This document shows positions 11,356-25,030 of a DNA stretch of 64,000 nucleotides, in pieces. The DNA is from Flaveria trinervia (taxonomy: Eukaryota > Streptophyta > Magnoliopsida > Asterales > Asteraceae), in the NCBI GenBank assembly GCA_025506515.1, contig CM046456.1:8633103-8697102 (forward strand), in the 5' to 3' direction. Position numbers and translations under genes: made by a program. The notes under the pieces were generated by a model. It was not told the origin of the DNA. It ran no database searches and saw only the letters and a list, made by a program, of their open reading frames with translations. Each line of letters opens with the position of its first letter. The first letter of the stretch is position 1.

Positions 11356-14300
11356 CTTCTCCGGCGATCAGATCGTTTACTGCAGATTGAAGTCGAAAGT
11401 TTTGCAGTGAAGTGGTGATTGATGATCGAAAATCACGGGATTGAGGGTTGAATGTAGGCTGCAGTTGTTGCTATTAATGGAGAAAACGTTGAAACGTACT
11501 GTGTGTGATGCTGGACCCTGGTTTTTAGGCTTTTAGCCGTGAAGAAGAAAGTGGGGATGGAGGGTCGGAGTTGATTTGACCCGACCCGGATGAAGAAAAT
11601 GCTGAATGTGTGATGATGTAAAAAAGAAAAGATTCCGTTACGATACGTGTTAAGATTCTTATGGTAAGATCGTGTATATTAGATCATTTACCGTCCGTAA
11701 ATTAAAAGTTAAGTTTGACATTGGATATGCTATTTTTAGACTTTGTTGTGTATAATAATGACATGTAGTTTTACTAAATAGAAAATTCTGACTTATAATT
11801 TAATTGATATTGATGCTTGTACGACAAATACATATGAGAGGGATATAACACGTGTATAAAACAAATTTATGGGTTAAGATACAAGGGTTGTACTTGTATG
11901 TTGTATTGGGTTGCACGTATCATTGTAATTGCGCATTTCTTATACATGTTAGATGTGAAAAACTTGGATGAATTGTTGTAATGTTAGATGCAATCTTGAA
12001 TATTGCATTCGCATAGTTTGTTTATGCATCACGCTTTCACATCTTGGACACACGGTCGCAATACCAGTGCACTTTAGTAGACGAGTTAGATGCGTTGCTA
12101 ACATTGTATCAAGGTTGAATGCACCGTTTGACGCCTAGTGCATTTGACTTTTATAAACATGTTTAATAAGTATAACATGTTTATGCTCATATTAAATATA
12201 ACATAGTTTTTATATTATACTATAATTTTTAAAAAAATTATAAAGTACATATATAAAACTATTTTATTTTTAAAAACAAATAAATTACACATATTTCTAA
12301 TATGGCGTACCATATAGTTCAATAATTAATCACGAATATAGTCATGTGTGTACATAAAATCATGATTGTGTATCAGTTTGACCTAGTGTATCCTTTTTAT
12401 ACAATAGAACAATTGTTTAAATTTTAATCTTACACAAGTTTACTATCGTCTTTAGAGTTACGTAAGTATTCATACTTTATCAAAATTATAAATTCATACC
12501 AAAACATATAGTGTTTTTATACTTATTTTAAGAAAGATATATTCAGTAGCTAAAGTTTTATAATTTAAATAAAATGTGAGACCTTGAAAATAAATCAAAA
12601 AGTGATAATGCTTAAAAGACCTTACAACAATTATTTCATACAATTTGATCTTAATCATAAATTTAGTAGATTAATTGTTAAAATTTCTTCTTATTTTTCT
12701 TAGATTTAAAATAAAACCCTTATTTTTAATCAAATTAGTACCTTATTAATTGCTAACAGAACTTTAATGTATGTAGAAAAAGTAAGCTTTGTCCCACATG
12801 GGTCGATGGACGAACACATTATATTATTATATATGTCTTATTCATCCGTACATATTGTTAAAATGTCTTATTTATAAGTTTGAAAAATGTTCATTAGCGA
12901 CCGACTTATTATCATGCTTTATTTGTCATTACGCACTCAGATTATTACTTCAAGCAAGTTGACTTGTTTTAATAATTCAATGCTTGGGTGAACACACAAA
13001 TGAAATAGTTAAATGAAAATCCTCTTTCCCCATGGTGTTGATTGGTATTAATGTAACAGTGTGATTGAGTTCTGGTGCATCTTTTAAGCCTCTTGGATGT
13101 TGATCATAGAGATTGCGAGAAAAAGAACTAAGAACGACCGTAAACAAGGGATTAAATATTCGTCAACATCAAGATAGATATGATAGTCCTTCATCCTAAG
13201 CAACTTTTATGTTCATTTAGGGAAGTTCAAAAGCTAACCATGATATTATTTTTTTGGTAAAAGTTCTTTATTTCATGTTTGGTGAGAACCAAAGAGTTCG
13301 ATGTTTTTCTTATGTTTGGTGAGAGCTTCTTTTGTTTGATGTTATTTTACATTGGTGTCGATGAGAACCAATTACCAGTAAACTTAAATAACTTGCTAAT
13401 AAAATGGTAAATTGTAGTTTATGTTGGATAAATAAATGACAATTAAAAAGTTATAATAAGAAACCAGGCTATTGTTATGATATAATTTAATCTTAAATTC
13501 ATTTTTAACAGTAATTTATTGTTGAATTTACGTAAAATAAAAAAAAATGAGTTTGTTTGTATCTTTGGCCACAATAACCTAGAATTTTCTTGCTTATTGA
13601 AATACTTTAATGTACGGACTTGACTTAGGTTTTAATCCAAGATTCTTGCCGTAATGGTAAAAACTTTCTATATTTATTTGTTCCTTAAATATGTTATCAT
13701 TGATAAGGGACACTAATGCAACCCTTATTTAACAGGTCAATACCAGATTATATGGCTGACTTGTGAACTACCTATTGATTTGTTGCTATCAATGTCTTAG
13801 CGGTTGTCACGGGTATACAACAGTTATAGGTTCATATTCTATAAAGTGTATGTATGATGATTTTAGAAATAGAATAGGTGTAAAGTATAGAATGTGTGTT
13901 CGCCGGTAAAAAAACGTGATTGTTATGTTAAAGAGATATAGGTCCGAAGAAGATTATGATGAACGAAGATAATATGTTGGGTGTGAGGAATTTGGTGGTG
14001 TTGGATGGATGAATGGTGATCGGCAGACGGAGATGTGCAACGTCATGACATCGGACGTTTGAATGGTTAAAAAAACTACCGTGTACAATGTAAAGCTTAA
14101 TTTCTTACTTTAAAAGAACCACAAAGTTTGCCTAGTGGTAGCCCATGGCTTCTCAGATGGTAGATCGTGGGTTCGATAATGATTTTTAAATTCGTAACTC
14201 GAGTTGATCGTAACTCCATTATTTCTTATTTTGGTTCTAAGTGTGTGATATTCGATAATAATTTTTAAATTCGTAAGCATAAGATGTAAATTCGTAAGCA

Positions 14301-15931
14301 TAAAGAAATATACACTAGTGTAAGTTACACTTACATATGTAAATAATTATAAGATGTAAATGTAACTTATACTAGTATAAACTTTTTTATGCTTACAAAT
14401 TTACAATATATATAAAAAACATATTATTGTATATGTGTAATGATATTATTCCAACTAAAAAGATAATAATTTTGATTGATCTCGAAAAGTTAACATGATT
14501 ATCATAACAATAGAGGATTAACATTTGATATTTATCCGCTTTATATCCCATGGCTACATGATATATAAACATTATAAATCATGGTGTGCATTTGGATAAT
14601 AATTTTAAACACGAGAAAAAAATAATTGAGTTTTAAGTTATGTTAAACCCTTTAAATAAGGGTGTCATGTTCATGTCGATTTGCAGTGAGATGTAAAATT
14701 CGGGTTGTATTAGAACTAAACAGCCGACCCGTATAGAGTTAATTAGAACACAAAATTTTAAATATACATTATAAGTTTAACTTATGTCTGGTAAAATGGA
14801 CGGGTCAGGTCGGGTAATGGATCAAGACGGGTTTGGGTTAGAGCGGGTTCGGGTCAGAACAAGTTTGTGTCAGAAACGGGTCAAGACAAGTTCGGGTCAA
14901 GATGGGTCAGGTCAGGACGGGTCGGATCAAAAAATTAAAAAAAATCACTTTTTCAACAAACACAACAAAATTATATAAACTGCTAGAGCTGGCAAAATAG
15001 GTGGGTCGGGTTGGGCAGACTGACAGGTCTGAATGAGTTTGAGTAAGGATGAGTTCCGATCAGAATGAGTCGCTTGAAAATTTGTCAGTTTGGTTCGGAT
15101 CAGAATGGTTTTTTACAAAATTAGATGCAAGTTGAGATGGGTTTTTGTTGAAAAGAACACATGAACAAAAACTCCCAGTTAAATTGAGGAGCGGTCGAGC
15201 ATCATCCCCTTTCTTCAACATGAAGAATATTAAGACTCAAAAGATTATGTTCAAAGAATTCAATATAAAAACAAGAATGAATTGTTGTTTTTTTTCATGT
15301 GATGTAATCTATTTGACATATTCATTCAAATAGGTTTAATCTTACATTTGCCTCCCCAAAGTTTCAAATAGTTGTTATTTTCATCAAAAAAACATGAATT
15401 TCGTAGTAAAAGTTTTTATTAGAAACACATAAACATAAATTAGGATTTTGTTTCTATATAAAAAATTTACGTAAGTACCATTTTAACAATGAATATTTAA
15501 TATTTTAAAACAATAGATCTAATATTTTTGGATGTAACTAGCAATGTTTCCCAAACCTTGAGTAACTAAAAACAAGAAATTTTTTTGAATGAAAATGACA
15601 AATATGATCAAACCACTAGAAGGAAAACAACAATTCACTCTAAAAACAATAATCTAACTTATTCTAGCCTTCTTAGACTGATAATTCAATCTAGAAACAG
15701 TTACAATCTCCAACCCAAAATTAAAAACCAATAGTCAATCAAAACTCAAAATCTCTCATCCCAGTAGAACCTAAAATCAAACACCAAAACCAACAAATGT
15801 TGCTTAAAGTGAAAACCGATCGATCGAATCATTCATGCAGATCCCAAAAATTAAAAAACAATTCCTACAACTGATTTGGAAACAGAAACACATTCCAGTA
15901 GATTTTTACTCAGTTGTCATCGACAAACCTT
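11356..15931. other. P4H upstream flank and intergenic region
   Basis: The first ~300 bases after 11355 are the 5' UTR and promoter side of the P4H gene, which reads leftward. Beyond about 11,650 the DNA is AT-rich without recognisable genes. It contains a foldback element (14287-14403), a possible pol III-type box region (14110-14180) and a stretch of GGGTC/CGGGT motifs (14795-15130). Confidence 0.5.
14287..14403. repeat. Foldback (hairpin) element with ~50-bp arms
   Basis: The left arm (14287-14336) and right arm (about 14355-14403) are inverted copies with roughly 85-90% identity around an 18-base loop. Both carry GTAAGCATAAA at the outside and ACTAGT in the middle. It looks like a small MITE or foldback element. 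No protein or clear target duplication is seen. Confidence 0.7.
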
Positions 15932-15936
15932 GTTTG
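15932..15936. repeat. Target-site duplication GTTTG of copia element 1
   Basis: GTTTG here and at 20744-20748 flank the element exactly. A perfect 5-bp duplication is the integration footprint of a copia integrase. Confidence 0.92.
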
Positions 15937-16224
15937 TGATGAAATGTGATTCAACTCCATATTCGCGGGAAGTGGCTGCATGCATGCGTGGCATTTGACT
16001 TAGTCCTTAACGTTTATTTGTATTTTGAATAAAGTGTAACAGCTAGTTTGTTAGTTGTACCTATTAGTTTGGGTTGTTGCGTATTTTACTCTCTAGCTTT
16101 AGTATTTATAGTTGATGTATCCATTGGGTAATGCATGTAATCAAAAGGCCACTGATCAATAAAAGAAAGTTTTCAGTCCATTGTTTGCATCTCACTTGTT
16201 TTGTCATTTGCTCTTATACCAACA
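15937..16224 (+). repeat. 5' LTR of copia element 1
   Basis: 288 bp beginning TGATGAAATG and ending in CCAACA. It pairs with 20455-20743. Confidence 0.93.
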
Positions 16225-16228
16225 GATT

Positions 16229-16240
16229 TGGTATCAGAGC
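16229..16240 (+). promoter_or_regulatory. Primer-binding site of copia element 1
   Basis: TGGTATCAGAGC, complementary to the 3' end of initiator tRNA-Met, four bases downstream of the LTR. Confidence 0.88.
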
Positions 16241-16278
16241 CTACCTCTTTCCTTTTCACCTACTCTACATAAACTTCC

Positions 16279-19200
16279 ATGGCTGAAACCCCGATCAATA
16301 ATGTTTCACATACACCACTCATACCAGTGTTCAAAAGTGACGGGTATGAACACTGGAGCTTGCGCATGAAGACCATCTCAAGATCAAAAGAACTCTGGGA
16401 GGTTGTGTTCTTAGGCATAATCGCTGCTGGGGATGGTTCTAATAACAACAGGGAAGCTAAAAAGAAAGATGTTCAAGCACTGACGATCATCCAACAAGGT
16501 ATTCATGACAACTTATTTTCTCGTATTGCTGCTGTTGAATCTGCTAAAGGAGCTTGGGATACCCTTTGAATTGAGTTTCAAGGGGACTCCCAAGTTCAGT
16601 CTGTTAAGTTACAGGGGTTTCGCAGAGCCTTCGAGAACATGAACATGAAGGATGATGAGACTGTGGGAGACTACTTCTCTCGAGTCATGAATAATGTTGG
16701 ACAACAAAGATCGTACGGTGAAGAATTGAGTGATCAAAAGGTGGTCGAGAAAATACTTCGAAGTTTGGCCCCTAAGTTCGATTATGTCATTCCATCTATT
16801 GAGGTGGTTTTTGACTTATCGGAAGTAACTCCGGTCAAACTCATGGGATTATTACAATCCCAGGAAGAAAGAATTAATGGACGAACCTCCCTCGAAAAAG
16901 AAAACAAGAATGCAGAAAAGTTAGATGAGCAAGCCTTGCAAGTGTTTCAAGATCAAAGAGGACCACGTGTAAAGGGACGTGGTAGGTCATCAAGTAGACG
17001 AAGAGGATTCGGAGGAGGCAGAGGGGGATTTGATCGTAGTAAAATTCCTCAATGTCATTGTTGCAAGAAGTTTGGTCATCTTAAACGTGATTGCTGGTAC
17101 AATGACGAAAATCAAGTTAACATTGCTGAAGAAGAGGCCCTAGATGATGCAGCCGAAGCTGATGATCAACATCTATTAATTGCAGCAACTCTTGTGCAAG
17201 ATGATTTTATGTTAATGACTAACTCTCTCACAAATGGTACACCCTCTCATTTGTGGTTTTTGGATTCAGGTTGTTCTAATCATATGACAGGTGACAAAGG
17301 AAGCTTTGTTGCACTTGATAAAACATTCAAACTTGGAGTTCGATTGGGTGATAAGAAGAACCTTGATGTGGAAGGCATAGGAACTGTAAAGATTCTCACT
17401 GGTGGTGACTCATTCAAGTTGTTGGAACATGTCTACTATGCACCAAAACTAGAATACAACTTGTTGAGTGTGGGTCAACTTATGAGAAAAGGATATTCCC
17501 TCATGTTTGATGATGAGAAGTGTTCAATACGTAACAAAACCACGGGCAAAATTCTCTTGGAAGTTTCTATAGCTCGAAACAATATGTTTGTTCTTGATGC
17601 TACAAGTCTCCTCACCACACGTGAGTCACGACCCAATGATGTAGAGACCATGCGATGGCATCGTAGATTTGGCTATCTATATGTAGATGGACTCAAGCTT
17701 CTACATGAAAAGAAGATGGTGATTGGGTTGCCTAAAGTTCAAAGCCCACTGGTCTGTGAAGCGTGCATTAAAGGAAAGCTCTCTCGAACTAGTTTTCCCT
17801 CAACATCATGGCATGCCAAGACAAAATTAAAGTTAATTCATTCAGATCTATGTGGTCCCATGCAAATACCAAGTTTGGGTAAGAGCCTCTACTATCTTCT
17901 ATTCATAGATGATATGACTCGTATGTGTTGGGTTTATTTCTTGACTAATAAGCATGAAGCTTTCTTAAAGTTTAAGAACTTCAAAGCTCTAGTTGAAAAA
18001 GAAAGTGGCAGGTGCATTAAGGCTCTTCGAACAGATCGTGGAGGTAAGTTCTGCTCAAAGGAATTCAATAATTATTGTGATCAGGCGGGTATTAAAAGAG
18101 AACTAACACCCCCTTACACTCCGCAACATAATGGAGTGGTTGAACGGAAGAACCGCACGATTATGAACTTGGTGAGAAGCATGTTGCAAGAAAAAGAATT
18201 ACCAAATTACTTGTGGGCTGAAGCTGTTGCAACTACTGTCTACAACATTAATCGATCACCCACAAAGGCTCTTCAAAAAATGACCCCCATCGAGGCATGG
18301 ACAAGTAAAAAACCTGTTGTTCATCATCTTAAAATATTTGGATGTATTGCATATTTCTTGGTCCCCTCTCAATGTCGCAAGAAGTTGGATATCAAATCTG
18401 AAAAGAATATCTTCATAGGATATTCTTCTCAAAGTAAAGGGTATAGGCTATACAACCCTACAACAAGAAAAATTATTGTTAGTAGGGATGTTAACTTTCT
18501 TGAAGATGCCAAGTGGCCGTGGAATACCAACAATGTTGCTGTCAGTACTCCCTATTCTTACCAAAACCCTTTTCCAATTAATGACATCCCATACAATACT
18601 ACCTCCCATAACCCCTCTATATTTGAGACTCCATCACCAATCACACCTTTTTCTGCTTCTCATGAGTCACCATCAATTGACACAAATACACTACCTTTAC
18701 CTACCCATCATGAGTCATTATCAACCACTGCTTTATTACCTAACCAAAGTACCCAACCAAACCATAACACCCATACTGAATCTCAACCTTCTTCCTCCAC
18801 TACTGTACCTGCAAAAAGAATTACCAAACCACCCGCTCAAAGATTATTATTTTGGAGAAGGATTAAATGATGAAGATGATGTTAATGCATGCCAGTTTGC
18901 TCTTGTCATTTCAGATCCCATCTCATACAAACAAGCTGCAGAACATAAAGAATGGCAGGATTCCATGATTACCGAGCTGAATTCTATCGAGAAGAATAAT
19001 ACATGGCAACTGGTTGAACCTCCGGCTGGGAAGAATATAGTTGGATTGAAATGGTTGTTTAAAACAAAGGTTGGTCCAGATGGGAAGGTTCTAAAACATA
19101 AAGCTAGATTAGTTGCAAAGGGGTATTCTCAAATGCCGGGCATCGACTTTCAAGAAACATTTGCTCCAGTGGCACAATTCGAAACTATTCGATTGATTAT

Positions 19201-20467
19201 TGCTATTGCTGCTCAGTTGGGATGGACCATTTATCAATTGGATGTGAAGTCGGCTTTTTTGAATGGTGACTTACTTGAAGACATATATGTAGAGCAACCA
19301 GAAGGTTTTGTTGTGTCTGGAAAATCTCATATGGTGTACAAGTTACTTAAAGCTCTGTACGGACTTAAGCAGTCCCCCAGGGCTTGGTATGCCAAAATTG
19401 ATGGATACTTTGTTGAGCATGGATATGTAAGGAGCAATAATGAGCCCACCTTGTATGTCAAGAGGAAAGAAACAGGAGATGTCATCTATGTGTGCTTATA
19501 TGTAGATGACATAATTTATACATCTTCTTGCAGTGATATGATAGTGGAGTTCAAGAATGGGATGATGAAACAGTTCGAAATGACTGACATGGGCCAACTA
19601 AAGTATTTTTTGGGTTTGGAGGTGAAGCAAAAAAAGGATGGCATTTTCTTGTATCAAGAAAAATATGCAAGGACTCTTCTTTATAGATGTGGCATGATGA
19701 ACTGCAAGAAAGAGCTCACACCCATGAACATTATTGAAAAGCTTCAACTCAATGATGAGACCGAATATGTTGATGAAGCAATGTTCAGGAGTATAGTGGG
19801 CGGTCTAATTTATTTGACTCATACCCGTCCAGATTTGTCTTATGCTGTTGGGATTGTATCATGTTTTATGCAACAACCATCTAAGATACATTTTGGTGCA
19901 GCTAAAAGAATCTTGAGGTATGTTGCTCACACTATAAAGCTCGGTATTCGGTACAAACGAAGTCAAATTGTTGAATTACAAGGTTTTAGTGATAGTGATT
20001 GGGCTAGCAGTATAGATGATCGAAAGAGTATTTCTGCTTATGTGTTTACTCTTGGTAGTGGAGCTATAGCTTGGCAATCAAAGAAACAACAAACTGTTGC
20101 ATTGTCCAACACCGAAGCTGAGTACATATCAACGGCTAGTGCTTCTTGTGAAGCGATTTGGTTGCGAAGGATGCTTGAGGATCTCCTTTTTGTGCTAGAT
20201 AACCCAACGGTTATTAAGTGTGATAATAGATCGGCTATTAACTTGTCCAAGAATCCAGTCTTACACAGCCGGTCGAAGCATATAGAATTGAAATATCATT
20301 TCTTGAGGGAAATGGTATTGTTGGGAAAGATTGTACTGACTTTCTGTAGTACAACCGACCAGTTGGCAGATGTGTTAACAAAGTCACTTGCTAGAGAGAA
20401 GTTTGAGTTGTTCAGAAAGATACTGGGAGTAATGGAGTTTGAATCAATGGAGGGTGATGAAATGTGA
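16279..20467 (+). pseudogene. Copia gag-pol polyprotein with one stop and one frameshift
   Basis: The frame opens at ATG 16279. A TGA at 16567-16569 interrupts gag, with the same frame continuing on both sides, so it is a simple nonsense change. Downstream are a perfect CX2CX4HX4C knuckle (CHCCKKFGHLKRDC, about 17053-17094), the protease motif DSGCSNHM (about 17264), the integrase HHCC and DDE regions (about 17650-18230, with HSDLCGP, RTDRGGKF and HNGVVERKNR), the reverse transcriptase with YVDDI (about 19500) and the RNase H region (SDSDWAS, TEAEY, KCDNRSA, 19985-20240). A net +1 shift lies near 18,840-18,850, between the Pro/Ser-rich linker and RT. The final stop lies 13 bases inside the 3' LTR. 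Confidence 0.93.
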
Positions 20468-20743
20468 TTCAACTCCATATTCGCGGGAAGTGGCTGCATG
20501 CATGCGTGGCATTTGACTTAGTCCTTAACGTTTATTTGTATTTTGAATAAAGTGTAACAGCTAGTTTGTTAGCTGTACCTATTAGTTTGGGTTGTTGCGT
20601 ATTTTACTCCCTAGCTTTAGTATTTATAGTTGATGTATCCATTGGGTAATGCATGTAATCAAAAGGCCACTGATCAATAAAAGAAAGTTTTCAGTCTATT
20701 GTTTGCATCTCACTTGTTTTGTCATTTGCTCTTATACCCAACA
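20455..20743 (+). repeat. 3' LTR of copia element 1
   Basis: 289 bp. It is preceded by a short purine stretch (AATGGAGGG) and followed directly by the second GTTTG. One base longer than the 5' LTR because of an extra C near its end. Confidence 0.93.
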
Positions 20744-23700
20744 GTTTGTTTGCATTTGACAACAGAATCAAGGAATTATAAACAAAACTAAGAAACCAAA
20801 ATCGACGAATAGGACCATAAACCTTGATTTCTACTCGATGAAACAAACATAGAAAAAAAATTGACGAATGAGTAATCATAATCCTTGAAGTCGAGATAGA
20901 AAACTAAATTCAATGGTCTTCTTTACTGTTCATCTTGAAGACTACAATTTGAGAGTGTTTCTGAAGTTTCAAAATGATTGATGAGGACCCTTCATTGTAT
21001 AGGTTTGGCCCATTTTGACCCGTGTTTTTTTTCCTATTTATAAAACAACTCATCCTGTCCCCTTTAAGAATACAAATTAACCCAAAACACCCCATTACCT
21101 TATAATTATGGTCCAAATCAGTCCAAATTTTAAAATATGGGTTAATATTGCAAGGTATAGTTTAACTCACCAACAAGTTTGACCTATTTACACATTGATT
21201 ATAGCTTGTTAACCTGTTTGCAACCCGTCTCATTTGTTTAGATAAATGAGTTATTCATGTAATGTTAGATTTTCTAAATATTGATTATAGATTGTTAAAA
21301 TGTTTGCAACACGTCTCATTTTTAGATAAATAAGTTATATATGTTAGATTAACATTACTTTAAGTGTGTTCAAGCAAAAATTAACATTTAACACAAATAC
21401 TTTTTTTAGTGGGGGCGCGGGCGACATGTAACTATTTTAGGGAGGCGGAATCTATATTTATTAAAAAAATTCCACTACTGAACCGAAAATTTACGCTATC
21501 GAGCCGAAAATGTATATTACTGACGAAAAAAAGAGGGGAGGGGGGCGGGGGCCCCTCCCGGCCCCCATGAAGCTTCGCCCTTCGTATTGGTACATCCGGA
21601 CCAAACTTCCAGAATACACTTACCCAACATATAATTCTATCACACACTATACAAAGAATTCACATAATTGCAGCTCTCTCATTGTGTATCCACAACCTTA
21701 TTATCAATCAAAAGCTACTTTATTTTTAACTTTTAAATCAAGTTTAATAGCATTATACCATAACGTATAGTTTTTAACACCTTTGAGCTTAATGTTGACT
21801 ATGATGAGATCATGAGACTATGAGATTATTAGAATCACTAGCAGTCTAGCATGGAGTATAGATCACTACTAGTATCCAATTTACTAATCAGCCCAATGAA
21901 CTTCCCAAGGTCCATCAGCTTCCTTAGCCCAATCATTTGCTCAAGCCCACCAGCATATGAAAATATATATATAAATAAAACAAGTATTAGAAAGATAATA
22001 GTAATAAAGAGTCTGGCTTAAAAACTAGAGAGAAGCTTATATAAATTTAATAGTTTTAAAAAGATTATCAACTGCACCACTAAGATTTATATTTGACAAC
22101 TCCTGGTTGCAACCATGGATTGTTCTAAAGTTATACAAAATCTCAAATACACCATAAAGAGTCCTAATAGTCAATAAGGTTTACTGAATACATTGTTGGT
22201 TGTTTCTAAAGTGTTGCATTTTAAATAAAAATCATGCTCCTCTTTCCCTCAAAAAAAATTATAGTGTAGACTTTTATGGTCAAACACCATACTATCCACA
22301 CCCAAAATTTACTTTGATCATGTTAGAAATCAATACCAACATTTTCCATTTCGATTGTTGTTATCAGTTTTGCAGCGGAAATCAGTATGTTTGACCATTG
22401 AAGTCAAAGTGCATCTTTTTTTTCTGAGAACTAGTATGATATTCAACTCATGATCACTCCTCATCGTTCGTATTTCACAGTAAGAATAAGATTACAATTC
22501 GATATAAGAAGGATGAATCTGTAACTCAGGCAAAGGCAAAGACTCAAATGACGCTGCATCGATTCGGTATCTCCCCACAATAGGTCATCTAATGGACTAT
22601 GCACTGCCATTCATAAAGCAACTCAAAAACAAGCTCAATTATATTATTCAACAATACAATAACAAATTCAATATCAATAGTATATCTTGTATTCTTGTGC
22701 AACCAAATGATACAACTTTCTCCAATTTTTCAAGCTCAAAGTTACAATTTTTTAACCATTTCATCATTTCATACCTACAAATCATTGATGCTACCAATTT
22801 ACATCCAGAAATCTTCAAACTTTTAATATAACAATGCACATAATGGAATACCAATTACCAAATACATAAATTAACCAAAAGTGATAATTAAAAAAAATTC
22901 TAATTCATCGTAAAACATTCGACGAACCAAACAACCCCTGATTGTATAATCAAAAAGCATCAATCATCTAATCACGGGTGAAGAAACCCTGAATCTTCAA
23001 ACTATGGTTGCAAGATTTCAAAGTCTTCAAAATTTTTGCGATCAGAGTGGTTTCACCCACGCTCTGACAGATGAAATTAATACATAAAGATTCAAATTCG
23101 AAATCAAATTCAGTTTTACTGATAAGGGTGTGTGTGTGTAAAATCTTTGAAACATACAGGGGAGCCAATGGCAAGAAAGCATTTAGATTAGACAACATGG
23201 CTCTTTTGTCATCTCAATTGTCTCTCTTCTTCACTTATGTGGTTTAAACTTAGAACTAGTGTTTTCTCTCATCATATGTGTGGGAGTTTGGTTGATTTTC
23301 CTTGTCTTGTGCAACATGATTTTATTCGTTGTCAACTCGGTTCATTGGAAACCACAAAAGCGAATATCGATGTCGATTCCGATAATACCAATACTGACAA
23401 TGATGATGTTCACTTTTAATCGGTTTGGTTCGTTACAATACCACAACAGTAGATACGCTAGCTATAACCTGTGATACAAAAAACACTTTATTTTGAATAC
23501 AACTTTGTTTTGAATAAAAATGTATGGAAGCATTGACAAAAAAATATAATGACAACTACACATTTCATTTTTTTCTACATAATAAATGGAAAATATTACA
23601 AAAAAAAAACTATTAGAAAATGAAACCGGTTAAAACCACAGCCATTTAATAACAAAGGGGTGAAAAAAAGAAACTGAAGTTGTTAAACTTTAGAGGAAAA

Positions 23701-24351
23701 GCTTTGAAAACCTTTTGTGGTAAAATTAACACAAATACCATTTCACTAAAATCTCGTGGGTGGTTAGATAACAAAAAAATAAAACTTAAATAGTCAAACT
23801 TAAAAAACCATAAAATCTATGTATCACTCAAGTTAGTTTTTATAATGGTCAAATAACAAAAGACTAAAACCTAGGTGGTCAAACTTGAAAAATCATAAAA
23901 TTTTAGTATTAGCTCGGGACGCAAAACCATGCCAAGTAAGAGCAATGACACCATCGAAAGTGACTATCAACACCAACAAAATTTGTATTAAAAAGTAAAA
24001 AAAGTAAAAGTGAATGAAAAGTAAACGTAAAAACATTGAATCATGTAGGTGAAATGTAAAACATATAAAACTATAAGTAAGTTTATATATGAACAATGCG
24101 TTGCGACAGTGTCATTAAACGAGGAAAAATAAGCGTAAAAAGTTGAACCACGCATACGTTGCCGCGTTTTAACTCATATAATTTAGACCAAAACGTAAAA
24201 CGAAAAATTATTAAATACAAGAAGTATAGGGGAGCAAAATTGAAAGTAAAAAATATATAAAGACTAAATTATAAAAAAAAATATAAAAGTATTATGTTAA
24301 AATAAATTATATAAATGATTAAAAAGGACAAAAGATGGGACAACCCACTAA

Positions 24352-24637
24352 GGGCTGTTTGATAGTTTAAATGATTAAGTGCTATATCAATAAGATGTTT
24401 GAACCATTAACTACTGAATCATTAAGAGCTCTGAACAATTAAGAGCTGGTATATTGCTTAATTATTCAAAAGCAAAAGTCTGACAAATTCAAATAAAAAC
24501 CTTTAACCATTCAACATTAATATAGTACGTTATCATTCAAAGGCAAATGTCTGAACCATTTAGATATTTATTCGTGAAACAATCAGTCTGAACGATTTAG
24601 ATATTTAAATTATTACGAGAGTAAAACAAACAACCCT
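24352..24637. mobile_element. MITE-like element, GGGCTGTTTG...CAAACAACCC
   Basis: 286 bp with short terminal inverted repeats (GGGCTGTTTG at the left, CAAACAACCC at the right). The inside is full of GAACCATT / AATGGTT-like and ATTATTCAAA-type motifs, shared with the element at 39454-39790. No coding capacity and no certain target duplication. Confidence 0.6.
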
Positions 24638-24950
24638 TAAATCACATGGTAGAATTGTAGAACCCATGATGCATACCTATGTTGTTAGGGTTAAAAAATA
24701 AATAAAAAATATAACAAATAAAATCATAAAACATAATATGAATGCAAATTAGTAATTAGTGATATATATATAATAACAATATTCAAGACAATATAAATTT
24801 AACATCAGGGTGTTGATTAGGATTTTAGAAGCTCGAGTTTTGTCCATGTTTGATATTAATTTTGTTTTATCCTAGGCAAATTTTGGCTTATTGCCAGCGG
24901 CTTTTATTTTTCGATTAAATAATATTGCAACATAATTTAAGTATTATATT

Positions 24951-25030
24951 TTGCAGTAGCACAATCTGCCAACATGTTGATGTTTCGGCTCCTCTAATAC
25001 AGGAGTCCCAGGTTCGAGTCCTGGCTGCAG
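24951..25030 (+). other. tRNA-like sequence (tRNA pseudogene or SINE head)
   Basis: An exact box B (GGTTCGAGTCC) sits in a closed T arm (CCAGG/CCTGG). A five-pair anticodon stem (CTCCT/AGGAG) closes a 7-base loop whose anticodon would read AAT. Outer ends TTGCAG/CTGCAG pair as an acceptor-like stem. The D-arm region does not fold well, and the ~80-base length is long for a class I tRNA. T-runs follow. I do not consider it a functional tRNA-Ile. Confidence 0.4.

Larger units (their letters stand above)
15937..20743 (+). mobile_element. Near-intact Ty1/copia LTR retrotransposon, young
   Basis: A full-length 4,807-bp element with 288- and 289-bp LTRs, a primer site TGGTATCAGAGC at 16229-16240, a polyprotein in the copia order gag-protease-integrase-RT-RNase H, and a perfect GTTTG duplication. 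The LTRs differ by three substitutions and one indel (about 1%), so insertion was recent on an evolutionary scale. It carries one nonsense codon and one frameshift and is therefore probably not autonomous as written. Confidence 0.96.

Noticed and set aside
18476..18840. Plus-strand frame upstream of RT in copia element 1 as a separate protein
   Set aside because: It is the out-of-frame shadow of the Pro/Ser-rich linker; only the part after about 18,850 is real RT.
24951..25030. Functional tRNA-Ile(AAT)
   Set aside because: The D arm does not form, the acceptor stem is short or wobbling, and the sequence does not resemble plant tRNA-Ile outside the T arm.
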